From an uncultured Enterobacteriaceae bacterium (lineage in GTDB: Bacteria > Pseudomonadota > Gammaproteobacteria > Enterobacterales > Enterobacteriaceae): a stretch of DNA of 46,219 nucleotides. Position 1 is the first letter of the stretch. The number at the start of each line of letters is the position of its first letter. Position numbers and translations under genes: made by a program. Positions 36,310 through 46,169 of this stretch are shown one piece after another. The notes below the pieces were generated by a model. That model did not search any database, was not told the origin of the DNA, and worked only from the letters and a program-made list of their open reading frames with translations. Location: positions 1 to 46,219 of the forward strand of contig CALYPF010000005.1 in assembly GCA_945271245.1 (NCBI GenBank), given 5' to 3'.

Positions 36310-36508
36310 ATAGCGCTTTTTGCGGAGTTTTTCTGTGTCAGGATCGCGGCATCACGACATCTTTTCTTATGCAGTAACTCCTTTATCATTAGCGCAGATA
36401 TTTCTCACCCTATGTTCGATAAAATTGGCGCCCATCCGCCAGCGCGAATAGCGTTGCCGCGCTTCTCTGATGTTCATAGCGCCACGTAAACGATAAAGGC
36501 TAAACAAC
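36310..36508 (+). other. Long leader between fluoride riboswitch and crcB
   Basis: About 200 bases separate the aptamer from crcB, longer than usual. A frame of 63 codons (36298-36489) begins inside the aptamer and has no ribosome site or recognisable product, so I do not call it. The leader may contain the expression platform or a deletion scar of a lost gene. Confidence 0.4.
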
Positions 36509-36889
36509 ATGTTAAAATCTCTTTTTGCCGTGCTCATCGGCGGTGCTCTCGGCAGCGCCTTGCGCTGGGCGCTGTCTAATCGATTAAACGCGCTTTTTCC
36601 TTCCCTGCCGCCGGGCACTTTAGTCGCTAATATTCTGGCCGGTTTGATTATTGGCGCCGCGCTGCCGGCCTTTATCCGCTACCCGGGAATCGATCCTGCG
36701 CTTCGCCTTCTTATTACCACGGGGATTTGCGGTGGCTTATCCACTTTTTCGACCTTCTCACTGGAAATATTTGTGCAGCTGCAGAGCGGCAACTGGCTGT
36801 GGGCCATTGGCGGGATAGCCGCCCACGTTGCGCTTTCACTTCTTGCGGTTGGCGTCGGCTTCGCGCTGGCGAATCTGATTATTTCGTAA
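36509..36889 (+). CDS. crcB: CrcB/Fluc fluoride channel
   Basis: A 126-residue membrane protein with four helices, the usual size of Fluc channels, which work as dual-topology dimers to export fluoride. The signatures are GGALGSALRWALS near the N-terminus, NILAGLIIGAAL with the conserved Asn, and GICGGLSTFSTFSLE with the paired Phe of the conduction pathway. It stands behind a fluoride riboswitch. E. coli has crcB elsewhere (near pagP/cspE), so this copy is probably additional or acquired at the place where yiaG-cspA lie in E. coli. Confidence 0.93.
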   Translation: MLKSLFAVLIGGALGSALRWALSNRLNALFPSLPPGTLVANILAGLIIGAALPAFIRYPGIDPALRLLITTGICGGLSTFSTFSLEIFVQLQSGNWLWAIGGIAAHVALSLLAVGVGFALANLIIS

Positions 36890-36982
36890 ATCCGCCGCCG
36901 CACAGCCATTCTCCGCCAGGCGCGCCCGGTTGAATTCATAGTGCCAGGCCGTAGCTGACAACCCCGCTCTCTTAACAGGCCA

Positions 36983-37018
36983 CAAAAAAGCCGGCCCGCG
37001 CTTTCACGCGGGCCGGCT
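36983..37018 (-). terminator. Rho-independent terminator of glyQS
   Basis: A 12-bp perfect GC-rich stem (AGCCGGCCCGCG / CGCGGGCCGGCT, loop of 6) is followed on the minus strand by a T-run (TTTTTTG). It lies 22 bases after the glyS stop. It may also work for crcB from the other strand. Confidence 0.9.
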
Positions 37019-37040
37019 ATTGCGAATAACGCGTCGTAAT

Positions 37041-39110
37041 TTACTGCAGCAGAGAAATATCCGCCGCCTGTAAGAACAAATCACGCAAATTCGCTAGCAA
37101 AGTCAGTCGGTTAACTCGCAGAGCTTTATCGTCTGCCATGACCATAACCTTTTCGAAGAACTCATCTACCGGCTCACGCAGTGCGGCCAGTTCCACCAGC
37201 GCCTCCTGGTAACGCCCCTGCGCATAGTACGGTGCCAGTTTATCGCGCAGCACCGTGACCTGCATAGCAAGCCGGATTTCAGCGTCCTCTTTCAATACCG
37301 ATGCCTGCACCTGCCCGTTGGGGGTTTCATCCGACTTCGCCAGGATATTGGAAACGCGCTTATTCGCCGCAGCCAGCGCGGCCGCCGCGTCCAGAGTACG
37401 GAAGTGCGAGACGGCCTTAACGCGCGCGTCAAAATCGGCGGGGCGCGTAGGGCGGCGCGCCAGCACGGCCTGAATAGTATCCACCGCGTGGCCTTCTTCC
37501 TGATACCAGGCGCGGAATCGGCCCAGCATAAAGTCGATAACGTCATTGAGCGCATTTGGATTAGTCAGTTTGTCGCCGTACAAACGTATTGCTTCAGCGG
37601 TCAGCGTTTGTAAATCCAGCGGCAAATTCTTCTCAACGATAATGCGCAATACGCCCAGCGCGGCGCGGCGTAGCGCGAACGGATCTTTATCGCCTTTCGG
37701 ATGCTGCCCAATGCCAAAAATCCCTGCCAGAGTATCCATTTTATCGGCAATCGCCACCGCGCAGGAAACCAGCCCGGAAGGCAGCGCATCCCCGGCAAAG
37801 CGCGGCATGTACTGTTCATTCAGCGCCAGCGCCACATCTTCAGCCTCACCGTCATGCCGCGCATAGTGCATACCCATAACGCCCTGGGTATCGGTAAATT
37901 CAAACACCATGTTGGTCATCAGGTCGCACTTCGATAACAGGCCTGCGCGCGTCGCATGATTTACATCAGCGCCAATCTGGCGGGCAATCCAACCCGAGAG
38001 GGCTTCAATTCTGTCAGTTTTATCGCGCAGCGAACCCAACTGCTTCTGGAACAGCACGGTTTCGAGACGCGGAAGATTGTCTTCCAGACGCTTTTTACGA
38101 TCGGTATTAAAGAAAAATTCGGCGTCCGCCAGGCGGGGGCGCACCACTTTTTCATTCCCCGCGATAATCTGCTGGGGATCGCTGGAGGCAATATTCGCAA
38201 CGAAGATAAAATGCGGCAGTAAGTTGCCGTCGTTATCGTATACCGGGAAGTATTTCTGATCGCCTTTCATGGTGTATACCAGCGCTTCTGCCGGCACCGC
38301 GAGAAACTTCTCTTCAAATTTCGCGGTTAACACTTCCGGCCATTCCACCAGCGAGGTAACTTCTTCCAGCAGGCTTTCACTTAAATCTGCGTTACCGCCA
38401 ATTTTACGCGCCGCGGCTTCAGCATCCGCTTTAATTTTGGCTTTACGCGCGTGGTAATCGGCCATCACCTTGCCGCGTTCCAACAAAATTTGCGGGTAAT
38501 TATCGGCGCCGTCGAGGGGGAATTCAGCCTCGCCCATAAAGCGATGCCCGCGGATCACGCGATCGGAATTAACGCCGAGAATGGTCGCCGGAATGACATC
38601 GCTGCCCAATAGCAGCGTCACCGTATGCACCGGACGCACAAAGTGCACGTCAGAAGCGCCCCAGCGCATCAGTTTTGGGATCGGCAGTTTGGATAAGGCA
38701 ACGCTGACCATATCCGGCAGCAGCGCCTGCGCGCTTTCGCCTTTTACATGCGCACGGTACAGCAGCCATTCGCCTTTATCCGTAGTTAAACGCTCAGCCT
38801 GCTCAACGGTAATACCGCAGCCACGCGCCCAGCCTTCTGCCGCTTTACTCGGTTTACCTTCTGCATCAAAGGCCTGAGCGATAGCCGGCCCGCGCTTTTC
38901 TACTTCGCGATCCGGCTGTGAAGCCGCCATATTTGCGACTTTCAGCGCCAGGCGGCGCGGTGCCGCAAACCACTCAACGCTTCCGTGCGCGAGACCCGCG
39001 TTATCGAGTTCCGCAGTAAAGTTCGCAGCAAAAGATTCCGCCAGGCTGCGCAGGGCTTTTGGTGGCAGCTCTTCAGTACCGATTTCCACCAGAAAAGTTT
39101 TTTCAGACAT
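37041..39110 (-). CDS. glyS: GlyS, glycyl-tRNA synthetase beta subunit
   Basis: A 689-residue protein, the length of E. coli GlyS. It carries the tRNA-binding and core domains of the alpha2-beta2 bacterial glycyl-tRNA synthetase that charges tRNA-Gly. Recognisable parts are [20 protein letters not shown] at the N-terminus, HMRWGASD-type region [20 protein letters not shown], the HD-like segment around [20 protein letters not shown] and a C-terminal anticodon-binding-like helical domain. It follows glyQ by 9 bases in the standard operon. Confidence 0.97.
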   Translation of the reverse strand: MSEKTFLVEIGTEELPPKALRSLAESFAANFTAELDNAGLAHGSVEWFAAPRRLALKVANMAASQPDREVEKRGPAIAQAFDAEGKPSKAAEGWARGCGITVEQAERLTTDKGEWLLYRAHVKGESAQALLPDMVSVALSKLPIPKLMRWGASDVHFVRPVHTVTLLLGSDVIPATILGVNSDRVIRGHRFMGEAEFPLDGADNYPQILLERGKVMADYHARKAKIKADAEAAARKIGGNADLSESLLEEVTSLVEWPEVLTAKFEEKFLAVPAEALVYTMKGDQKYFPVYDNDGNLLPHFIFVANIASSDPQQIIAGNEKVVRPRLADAEFFFNTDRKKRLEDNLPRLETVLFQKQLGSLRDKTDRIEALSGWIARQIGADVNHATRAGLLSKCDLMTNMVFEFTDTQGVMGMHYARHDGEAEDVALALNEQYMPRFAGDALPSGLVSCAVAIADKMDTLAGIFGIGQHPKGDKDPFALRRAALGVLRIIVEKNLPLDLQTLTAEAIRLYGDKLTNPNALNDVIDFMLGRFRAWYQEEGHAVDTIQAVLARRPTRPADFDARVKAVSHFRTLDAAAALAAANKRVSNILAKSDETPNGQVQASVLKEDAEIRLAMQVTVLRDKLAPYYAQGRYQEALVELAALREPVDEFFEKVMVMADDKALRVNRLTLLANLRDLFLQAADISLLQ

Positions 39111-39119
39111 GGCCGCCTC

Positions 39120-40031
39120 TTATTTATTCTTGTTGCACATTGGGAAGCCCAGCGCCTCGCGGGAGGCATAGTAGGCTTCTGCCACCGCTTTGGTCAGCGT
39201 ACGAATGCGCAGGATATAACGCTGGCGCTCGGTCACGGAGATGGCCTTACGCGCATCCAGCAGGTTAAAACTGTGCGCCGCTTTTAAAATTCGCTCATAG
39301 GCCGGTAGCGGCAGCGGCTTTTCCAGCGCCAGAAGCTGCTGCGCCTCTTTTTCATACTGCTCAAAGCAGGCAAATAAGAAATCGACGTCAGCGTATTCAA
39401 AGTTATAGGTGGACTGCTCCACTTCGTTCTGATGGAACACATCGCCATACGTCGTTTTCCCCAGCGGGCCATCGCTCCATACCAGGTCATAAACACTATC
39501 AACGCCCTGAATGTACATTGCCAGGCGCTCCAGACCGTATGTGATTTCCCCGGTAACGGGTTTGCACTCAAGGCCGCCTACCTGCTGGAAGTAGGTGAAC
39601 TGAGTCACTTCCATCCCGTTAAGCCAGACTTCCCAGCCTAGCCCCCACGCACCGAGCGTCGGATTCTCCCAGTTATCTTCAACGAAGCGAATATCGTGCA
39701 CCGTCGGGTCCAGCCCAAGTTCCCTGAGCGACCCGAGATATAATTCCTGAATGTTTTCCGGCGACGGCTTTATCACAACCTGAAACTGATAATAATGCTG
39801 CAGGCGGTTTGGGTTTTCCCCGTAGCGCCCATCGGTGGGACGGCGAGAAGGCTGGACGTAGGCGGTAGCCATTGGCTCCGGCCCCAGCGCCCGCAGGCAG
39901 GTCATCGGGTGAGAGGTGCCAGCGCCAACTTCCATATCCAGCGGCTGAACGATGGTGCAACCCTGGCGCGCCCAGTAATCCTGTAAGGTCAGGATCAGCC
40001 CCTGAAAGGTCCGGGTATCAAACTTTTGCAT
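39120..40031 (-). CDS. glyQ: GlyQ, glycyl-tRNA synthetase alpha subunit
   Basis: A 303-residue class II catalytic subunit that forms glycyl-adenylate and, with GlyS, glycyl-tRNA. N-terminus [20 protein letters not shown]; motif 2 region [20 protein letters not shown]; motif 3-like segment [12 protein letters not shown]. First gene of the glyQS operon; length and motifs are normal. Confidence 0.97.
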   Translation of the reverse strand: MQKFDTRTFQGLILTLQDYWARQGCTIVQPLDMEVGAGTSHPMTCLRALGPEPMATAYVQPSRRPTDGRYGENPNRLQHYYQFQVVIKPSPENIQELYLGSLRELGLDPTVHDIRFVEDNWENPTLGAWGLGWEVWLNGMEVTQFTYFQQVGGLECKPVTGEITYGLERLAMYIQGVDSVYDLVWSDGPLGKTTYGDVFHQNEVEQSTYNFEYADVDFLFACFEQYEKEAQQLLALEKPLPLPAYERILKAAHSFNLLDARKAISVTERQRYILRIRTLTKAVAEAYYASREALGFPMCNKNK

Positions 40032-40430
40032 AATATTCGTGTGCGATACGCATATGTGTATTTTAGGAAACGGCCAGTATACCCTTTGACCGCCAGATAT
40101 ACAGCCAGAATTCAGGGTTTACTACCGCCCTCGGAGGATTTTCAGTGCGTTGATAATAGCGCTGTAACGCCCGGCAAAACGTATTTAAGGACTATCTCAT
40201 TCGGCTTTTTACTGCGAATAATGCACAGAATGAAAAATGTCCATTCAATACGACGGCCGACGCGCGTGCAGTAACGCAATATGCTTTCATCGCCTGGCCG
40301 ACAATAACTCGCCCCTGATACACTTTTCTGGCGCGTTCAGCGCGCGCGGTGAAAACTCGGACAGTTCCCGAAAGCCATGCGCCGGGAATAAACGGCACAC
40401 TGTGCAGAGTGCCACACTTTAGAGGAACCG
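40032..40430. promoter_or_regulatory. Divergent promoter region between glyQ and wecH
   Basis: About 400 bases between the divergent genes. It must hold both promoters. A stem GGCAC / GTGCC lies at 40393-40412 just before wecH. E. coli ysaB is not found here. Confidence 0.45.
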
Positions 40431-41429
40431 ATGCAGCGACATACAATACACTGGATTGATAATTTACGAGGCATTGCCTGCCTGATGGTGGTCCTTATTC
40501 ATACCACCACCTGGTATTTAACCTCTCCCGATGAAATCAGTATGCCAGCCTGGCTATTCGCCAATGCGTTAAACTCTGCTTCACGCGTCTGCGTTCCCCT
40601 GTTTTTTATGATTTCCGGTTACCTGTTTTTTGGCGCACGCAGCGCGGGTCGCCGTCATTTCACGCGATTAGGCCTGTGCCTGCTTTTTTACAGCGCTGTC
40701 GCACTGATCTATATCGCCGTACTCACTCCGATAAGCCTTACGTTATCCTTTGAAAATTTGCTGCAAAAACCGGTGTTCTATCACCTCTGGTTTTTCTTTG
40801 CGCTGTGGATCGTCTATCTGTTATCACCGCTGATTGAAGTAAAGCGCGTGCGACCGGCGTCTATAGCCGCGCTTATTGTCTTAATAGGCATTATCGCGAA
40901 TCCAAACCTCGTGCCGCTCTCCGGCGGGAGAATACACTGGCTGCCAATAAATCTTTTTATTAGCGGCGATACGTTTTACTACGTGCTCTATGGGCTGCTG
41001 GGGCGCGCTTTAGGAACGATGAAAACGGATTACCCCGGCGTCGGTACGCTCAGCGCCGCGCTATTTTTACTGTGTATTACCGGTATAAGCTGGGGAACGT
41101 GGCACGAATTAAAAGTGCGCGGCGATTTTGCCGATACCTGGTATCAATACGCCGGCCCGCTGGTGTTTATCGGCGCTATCGCACTATTCCTGTTCGCCAA
41201 AAGCGGGATTAATCGCCGCACGCTGCCCGGGCTGCGCGTAATATCACGCAATTCGCTGGCCATTTACGGGTTTCACGCGCTTTTTATCCACTTTTTACGT
41301 ACCCACGGGCTGGATATTAAACAGATACCCGCGCTGGATATTCTGTGGGTATTTGCCATAGCGTTAGGCGGCAGTACGCTACTCTCTCTCGCTTTACGGC
41401 GTATTGATAGCCGGCGCTTAGTCAGTTAG
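40431..41429 (+). CDS. wecH: WecH, O-acetyltransferase for enterobacterial common antigen
   Basis: A 332-residue acyltransferase-3 membrane protein with about ten helices, colinear with E. coli WecH (YiaH), which O-acetylates GlcNAc residues of enterobacterial common antigen. Family motifs: [20 protein letters not shown] (catalytic His in the first helix), [16 protein letters not shown] and [20 protein letters not shown]. The ribosome site GAGGAAC precedes the ATG. Adjacent to glyQ as in E. coli. Confidence 0.95.
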   Translation: MQRHTIHWIDNLRGIACLMVVLIHTTTWYLTSPDEISMPAWLFANALNSASRVCVPLFFMISGYLFFGARSAGRRHFTRLGLCLLFYSAVALIYIAVLTPISLTLSFENLLQKPVFYHLWFFFALWIVYLLSPLIEVKRVRPASIAALIVLIGIIANPNLVPLSGGRIHWLPINLFISGDTFYYVLYGLLGRALGTMKTDYPGVGTLSAALFLLCITGISWGTWHELKVRGDFADTWYQYAGPLVFIGAIALFLFAKSGINRRTLPGLRVISRNSLAIYGFHALFIHFLRTHGLDIKQIPALDILWVFAIALGGSTLLSLALRRIDSRRLVS

Positions 41430-41974
41430 CGCCCGGCTCCAGCAGCGAAACTTGTCATCGTGTGTTCCCGTCAGGCTGCACCTCAGGAATGCCAGGGAAC
41501 CCCGTTTAGCGATGGCAGCGTGCAACCCACTATATTAGTGAAAGATTTGAATACGAATCGGCGCGGGCAATATTACCTGTGCTGTTCTATTTCAGCTCGC
41601 CAAATACGCCCCACGGCTTTGCTTTATATTCCCTAAAACAGCTAACAAATAAAGATTCTTTATACGCGCCGTCCCTGTTACTCAATCATTATAAAAAACA
41701 GAGAGAATTCCAGTAATCAGGCTGCGGAATACGTCTTTATCTTATCGGATTAAAACAATATTAACGGAACGTAATACATTAATTGTTTTTATAATGAGTG
41801 AGGGAAATAAACAATAAGCCCTGTCTACCCGCTTCTTTATTCAACTTATTCACTGCGCAGGTAAACAATACGTATTGCGCCTAACATCACAAAATCGCCG
41901 CGCAAAGGTGCCGGCGATATATCTATGATCTATGCTGCCCGGCCGAATAATCATTCATAACGAGAAGCAATACC
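41430..41974. other. Gap between wecH and the secreted phosphatase-family gene
   Basis: 545 bases. A plus-strand frame without a start codon runs from the wecH stop to about 41636 (contains GTPFSDGSVQPTILVKDLNT) and might be gene debris, but I do not recognise it. The second half is AT-rich and probably holds the next gene's promoter. No trace of yiaA, yiaB or the xyl genes. Confidence 0.4.
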
Positions 41975-42892
41975 ATGAAAAATATTATCGTCATCTCCGC
42001 GCGCTTGCTGGCAGCCCTTGCGCTGTCAGGCTTAATGCAGGCGCACGCCGACCCTTTATCCGGGAAAACCGTGCTTTCCGTTCAAAAGGCAGGGGCGGGT
42101 ACGCCAAACAGGCTGTGGAATACCAATAACCCAACGTTAAAATTCGCGACATATAATATTGGTAAAAATGAAGCCTCAAATAATGTTAATGATTTCGGTA
42201 AACTCATCGATGCCATTGGCAAACTGGACGCCGATGTTATCTCTGTTACTGAAATCGATAAAAATACCCGCCGCAGCGGCAATATCGACCAGCTTAAAAC
42301 TCTCGCTGATGCTTTAAAATTACATTATGCCTTCGGCGATGTACTGGAATTCGACGGTGGGCAGTACGGCATAGGGCTACTCTCTAAATACCCCATTGCA
42401 AAATCGCAATTGGTTAAATTGCCTTCCGGCGATGCAGAGCAGCGCGGCGTATTGATCGCCGAAGTACATAAACCCGGCTTCGAGCACCCGATTATCGTCA
42501 TGACTACGCATCTGGACTGGCAAAAAGACCCTACCATTCGCCTGATGCAGGTGCGCCGCATTATGGACCTGGCCATCGGCGATGCGCCCAGCGACTTCCC
42601 GGATATTGCATCAGCGGTAAAAATTCTCGCCGGTGATTTTAATTCTACGGCGCGCGAACAGCCGATGCAGGAGCTGAAAGCGATGTGGAATATCGTGGAT
42701 GACGACCTCGAAGACCATCGCTCCTGGCCGGCCATTAACCCCGCACTCGACCTCGATCATATCCTCACCTGGCGCGGCCAAAAATGGCACGCGAAAAGCA
42801 TCAGCGTAATGAACGATTCTGTGAGCTACAAATGGTCGGCCGTCAGCGATCATCTACCGGTGGTGGCGGAACTAAAACTGTTGGAACAATAA
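41975..42892 (+). CDS. Secreted endonuclease/exonuclease/phosphatase-family protein
   Basis: A 305-residue exported enzyme (signal peptide to about residue 26, ending QAHA) with the complete DNase I-like fold motifs: TYNIG (Asn61), TEID (Glu93), THLDW (His179), AGDFNS (Asp221, Asn223), LDLDHI (Asp261, His262) and SDHLP (Asp292, His293). This set gives a Mg-dependent phosphodiesterase or phosphatase in the periplasm or outside. Related proteins include DNases, sphingomyelinases, CdtB and inositol phosphatases; I cannot choose the substrate from sequence. It is a single gene, convergent with bax, and is not part of the E. coli neighbourhood I recognise. Confidence 0.85.
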   Translation: MKNIIVISARLLAALALSGLMQAHADPLSGKTVLSVQKAGAGTPNRLWNTNNPTLKFATYNIGKNEASNNVNDFGKLIDAIGKLDADVISVTEIDKNTRRSGNIDQLKTLADALKLHYAFGDVLEFDGGQYGIGLLSKYPIAKSQLVKLPSGDAEQRGVLIAEVHKPGFEHPIIVMTTHLDWQKDPTIRLMQVRRIMDLAIGDAPSDFPDIASAVKILAGDFNSTAREQPMQELKAMWNIVDDDLEDHRSWPAINPALDLDHILTWRGQKWHAKSISVMNDSVSYKWSAVSDHLPVVAELKLLEQ

Positions 42893-43003
42893 CCTTTTGG
42901 TAACCGGCCAAGAGGGCTGCGTGACGGGCGAATGCCATTCACTTAAGCCTCAAGATCTTATTTGAAGGTTCCCATACAGAGTAATTAACGGGATGTAAAA
43001 TGT

Positions 43004-43032
43004 AAAAAGAGCGGCCTTAAGCCGCTCTTTTT
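43004..43032. terminator. Bidirectional terminator between the EEP-family gene and bax
   Basis: AAAAAGAGCGGC, a short CTTAA-containing loop, and GCCGCTCTTTTT form a hairpin with an A-run on one side and a T-run on the other, between two converging genes. Confidence 0.9.
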
Positions 43033-43079
43033 CTGTCTCGCAAATCACTGATTACCGCCCGCTGCGGCTACGCCCGATG

Positions 43080-43910
43080 TTAATTAGTCGCAACCATCAA
43101 ATGCTGATTACTTTGATACATCGCTAACAGGAAATTATTGTAACTCACGCCCCGGGTCGAATATCCCTTCAGCTTATGGATCATATTCTTTGCGGTAAGC
43201 GTAGTATCGGTTTTACGCAACTGCGCCCGTGAAGAGCGAAACGACTTATAGGCCGGATGCGTATTCAGGTTATATACATAAGCGCTAACCGACTCTTTCA
43301 CGGAGGCAAAATGCAAATACCCCTTCACTTTACCCGGCCCGCTATTACAGGACGAGCTTGAGCATTTCATACCAAATAAATTGGTATTCACACGCGCAAG
43401 TTTAGATGTCCCCCACCCGCTTTCTACTGCCGCCATTGTGGCAATCATGCTGCCAGGAATGATGTCCACGCGATCTAATAGCGTTTTCCACGGAATAGCG
43501 CGCAGATTACCGTTCCAGGCAATTTTATAGCGCGTCACAATTTCCTTTAGACGCGCGCGTTCGCTAGGCGCCCAGCGGCCATCATATTGCTTCGAAACCA
43601 GCCAGTTGCGCTCTGAAGTAATCGCAGCATTTTGATGCGCGATATACGGCATGATGGTCCGAAGAAATGCTTTTTTCCTTTTGATTCCGGAAGGGTATTT
43701 TCGCAAATCAGGAAGTGGACTGCTTTCACTATTGCGAGAATACTCTTTTCTGATTTTCGCCAGTAATTTACCGTTACTTACCTGCGATATTTGGGCTTTA
43801 TGACTCTTTTTGTGTGTCTCGTGCTTTTGTGCCAGCACCTCACCTGATAATCCCAGCGTGAGCGACATGAGTATCACAGCCCCGATGCGTCGGTAGCATG
43901 TCGATATCAC
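43080..43910 (-). CDS. bax: Bax, glucosaminidase-family exported protein
   Basis: A 276-residue protein (E. coli Bax 274) of the endo-beta-N-acetylglucosaminidase family, presumably acting on peptidoglycan in the periplasm. N-terminal signal (ISTCYRRIGAVILMSLTLGL, ending VLA), then the catalytic domain with MAAVESGWGTSKLARVNTNL (catalytic Glu) and the C-terminal HKLKGYSTRGVSYNNFLLAM. I chose the GTG at 43908-43910, which has CTGGAG 7 bases upstream and matches the E. coli length; the frame is open 15 codons further upstream. E. coli malS, which separates bax from avtA, is missing. Confidence 0.93.
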   Translation of the reverse strand: MISTCYRRIGAVILMSLTLGLSGEVLAQKHETHKKSHKAQISQVSNGKLLAKIRKEYSRNSESSPLPDLRKYPSGIKRKKAFLRTIMPYIAHQNAAITSERNWLVSKQYDGRWAPSERARLKEIVTRYKIAWNGNLRAIPWKTLLDRVDIIPGSMIATMAAVESGWGTSKLARVNTNLFGMKCSSSSCNSGPGKVKGYLHFASVKESVSAYVYNLNTHPAYKSFRSSRAQLRKTDTTLTAKNMIHKLKGYSTRGVSYNNFLLAMYQSNQHLMVATN

Positions 43911-44300
43911 ATTGTGTCTCCAGGTCGTAGGCAGCCTCATTGGGCGGCCACTCATTATGATGTGTGTAACCTCTATCCTCAGAGATAAGCCGGGGATCCT
44001 ATCAAAAAATGGGCAATCCGCATACAGATTGCGTTACCTCGATTCCGAATTTATGGAAAATTGGCTCTCTTTATTAGGGAAAGTCTTAATGTTCGGGCCG
44101 CACATTCTGCTCTGGGGTGGGGACTTCCCGCTTAAATTAACAGCGCCCCGCTCATGTCGACAACAGACAGCACAGGGTGCTTTATTGCGTCGATTTTCCA
44201 GCATAAACAAGAAATTCCCCCTCAGAATGTGCATTTGCGCCTCGTTCAGGCAAGCGCTATGGTGGATACCTTTCCATTCACACTCAATACAGTTACCGCG
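43911..44300. promoter_or_regulatory. Divergent region between bax and avtA
   Basis: 390 bases containing both promoters. malS would stand here in E. coli but no recognisable part remains. The frame of avtA is open back to 44154 with a GTG-type start possible, but that extension does not look like protein. Confidence 0.45.
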
Positions 44301-45554
44301 ATGACTTTTTCACTTTTCGGCGATAAATTTACGCGTCATTCGGGTATTACCCGCCTGATGGAAGATCTCAACGATGGGCTGCGCACACCGGGCGCCATTA
44401 TGCTGGGCGGTGGTAATCCGGCGCAAATTCCAGCCATGACGCAGTACTTCCAGTCGCTGCTCGGGGAAATGCTCGCCAGCGGTAAACTCATCGATACTCT
44501 CTGCAACTATGACGGCCCACAGGGTAAAGATACGCTGCTTCACGAACTGGCAAAGCTGTTACATTCCCACTTTGGCTGGGATATTGGGCCACAAAATATT
44601 GCGCTGACAAACGGCAGCCAGAGCGCATTTTTCTACTTATTTAACCTGTTCGCCGGGCGCGCCGCCGATGGCCGCATTAAAAAGGTGCTTTTCCCACTGG
44701 CACCGGAATATATCGGCTATGCCGATGCCGGGCTGGAAGATGACCTTTTCACCTCCACGCGCCCCAATATTGAACTGTTACCTGACGGGCAATTTAAGTA
44801 CCACGTTGATTTTGAAAGGCTGCATATCGGCAGCGATACGGGCATGATTTGCGTTTCCCGCCCAACGAATCCAACCGGAAACGTTATCACCGATAAAGAA
44901 TTGCAGAAACTGGACGCTCTGGCGCGTAAACACGACGTACCGCTGGTTATCGATAACGCTTATGGCCTCCCCTTCCCTGGCATCATTTTTAGCGATGCCA
45001 CGGCCATGTGGAATCCAAATACCGTGTTATGCATGAGTTTGTCTAAGCTTGGATTACCGGGCAGCCGATGCGGCATTATCGTTGCAAATGAGCGCATTAT
45101 TACCGCTATTCGCAACATGAATGGCATAATCAGCCTGGCACCCGGCGGAATTGGCCCGACCATCGCCTGCGAAATGCTACAGCGCCAGGATATGCTGCGC
45201 CTGTCGGAAACGGTTATCAGGCCGTTTTATCAACAGCGGGTACAGCAAACTATCGCGATTCTTCGGCGCTATCTATCACCAGAGCGCTGCCTTATTCATA
45301 AGCCCGAAGGCGCCATTTTCCTGTGGCTTTGGTTTAAGGATTTACCGATAACCACCGAGCAGCTTTATCAGCGCCTGAAACAGCGCGGCGTGCTGATGGT
45401 GCCGGGCGACCACTTCTTCCCCGGGCTGGATAACCCCTGGCCACACACCCGGCAGTGTATGCGCATGAACTATGTTCCGGAGCCGGATAAAATTGAAGCC
45501 GGTATTCGCGTGCTGGCAGAGGAAATTGAACGCGCATGGCGTGAAGCCAGCTAA
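44301..45554 (+). CDS. avtA: AvtA, valine-pyruvate aminotransferase
   Basis: A 417-residue class I PLP aminotransferase, exactly the length of E. coli AvtA (transaminase C). It makes alanine and 2-ketoisovalerate from valine and pyruvate, in valine and alanine metabolism. N-terminus MTFSLFGDKFTRHSGITRLM; PLP-binding region RPTNPTGNVITD and VIDNAYGLPFPG; Schiff-base Lys in SLSKLGLPGSRCG. I chose the ATG at 44301, although its ribosome site is weak, because it matches the E. coli start. Confidence 0.95.
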   Translation: MTFSLFGDKFTRHSGITRLMEDLNDGLRTPGAIMLGGGNPAQIPAMTQYFQSLLGEMLASGKLIDTLCNYDGPQGKDTLLHELAKLLHSHFGWDIGPQNIALTNGSQSAFFYLFNLFAGRAADGRIKKVLFPLAPEYIGYADAGLEDDLFTSTRPNIELLPDGQFKYHVDFERLHIGSDTGMICVSRPTNPTGNVITDKELQKLDALARKHDVPLVIDNAYGLPFPGIIFSDATAMWNPNTVLCMSLSKLGLPGSRCGIIVANERIITAIRNMNGIISLAPGGIGPTIACEMLQRQDMLRLSETVIRPFYQQRVQQTIAILRRYLSPERCLIHKPEGAIFLWLWFKDLPITTEQLYQRLKQRGVLMVPGDHFFPGLDNPWPHTRQCMRMNYVPEPDKIEAGIRVLAEEIERAWREAS

Positions 45555-45583
45555 CCAGGCACGGCATGACAGGCGGGCAGGCA

Positions 45584-45727
45584 TCACCCGCTTTCAACGC
45601 TTATTCCTTGCGCCACTTCTCCTTTTGCACCCATGCAATACGCCTGCGCGTAAGGATAACCGCCTTGTAAAACATCGTGACACAACATCTGTAGATGCCC
45701 GGAGGCTCCGGCAGTAATAACCCGCCT
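45584..45727 (-). pseudogene. Unidentified degraded gene fragment
   Basis: A 47-codon frame without a start, with protein-like composition (RVITAGASGHLQMLCHDVLQ then GGYPYAQAYCMGAKGEVAQG), ending TGA at 45584-45586. Another frame just upstream also reads protein-like (LHGTKVEINATLYKGGLLLP), as if one coding sequence had been shifted. I do not recognise the family. Confidence 0.3.
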
Positions 45728-45860
45728 TTATAGAGGGTGGCATTGATTTCGACTTTCGTGCCATGGAGACGTACCAATCCCCTTAAAAAGAAGCTTCTGC
45801 CAATACTGTAAGTTTTAAATCGCTGGACAATAAATAAGGCTGAGCCAAAACCCGGTCGAT

Positions 45861-45883
45861 AACCACGTCCAAAGGGCGTGGTT
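45861..45883. repeat. Short palindrome, possibly an IS-end hairpin
   Basis: AACCACG, a 9-base loop TCCAAAGGG and CGTGGTT. It recalls the hairpins at the ends of IS200/IS605-family elements, but no transposase remnant is identified beside it. It could also be an ordinary terminator stem. Confidence 0.3.
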
Positions 45884-45902
45884 TGCAGTTAGCCATAACA
45901 TC

Positions 45903-45922
45903 GGGGGCGCACAAAGCGCCCC
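45903..45922 (-). terminator. Hairpin after aldB
   Basis: GGGGCGC, a short loop and GCGCCCC lie 6 bases after the aldB stop on the minus strand. The GC-rich stem has no T-run, so termination strength is uncertain. Confidence 0.5.
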
Positions 45923-45927
45923 TTCCA

Positions 45928-46169
45928 TCAGAACAGCCCCTGTGGCCTGTCGGAATAACTCACCAGTAAACATTTCGTTTGCTGATAATGATCCAGCATC
46001 ATCTTGTGCGTTTCACGCCCAATCCCCGATAGCTTATAGCCCCCAAATGCGGCATGCGCCGGATAAACGTGATAGCAGTTGGTCCACACGCGTCCAGCCT
46101 GAATACCCCGCCCCATTTTATAGGCAAGGCTGCCGTTACGGCTCCACACCCCGGCTCCCAGGCCAAATA
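45928..46169 (-). pseudogene. aldB: aldB, aldehyde dehydrogenase, 3' fragment cut by an IS
   Basis: The last 79 or so codons of AldB (512 residues in E. coli), an NADP-dependent acetaldehyde dehydrogenase. The fragment runs [20 protein letters not shown] ... [10 protein letters not shown] and includes the conserved [20 protein letters not shown] and [18 protein letters not shown]. Upstream of it the sequence changes to the IS end at 46170, so the catalytic Cys and cofactor domain are absent from the window. The intact part matches closely, so the interruption looks recent. Confidence 0.9.

Larger units (their letters stand above)
45555..45927. other. Gap between avtA and aldB with gene debris
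   Basis: 373 bases where E. coli has ysaA and the yia cluster. It contains a start-less minus-strand frame at 45584-45727, a 7-bp hairpin at 45861-45883 and the aldB terminator hairpin. No intact gene. Confidence 0.5.

Noticed and set aside
36298..36489. 63-codon frame between riboswitch and crcB
   Set aside because: It starts inside the aptamer, lacks a ribosome site and resembles no protein I know.
37255..38877. Many frames of 60-106 codons opposite glyS
   Set aside because: They are shadows of a highly conserved GC-rich gene.
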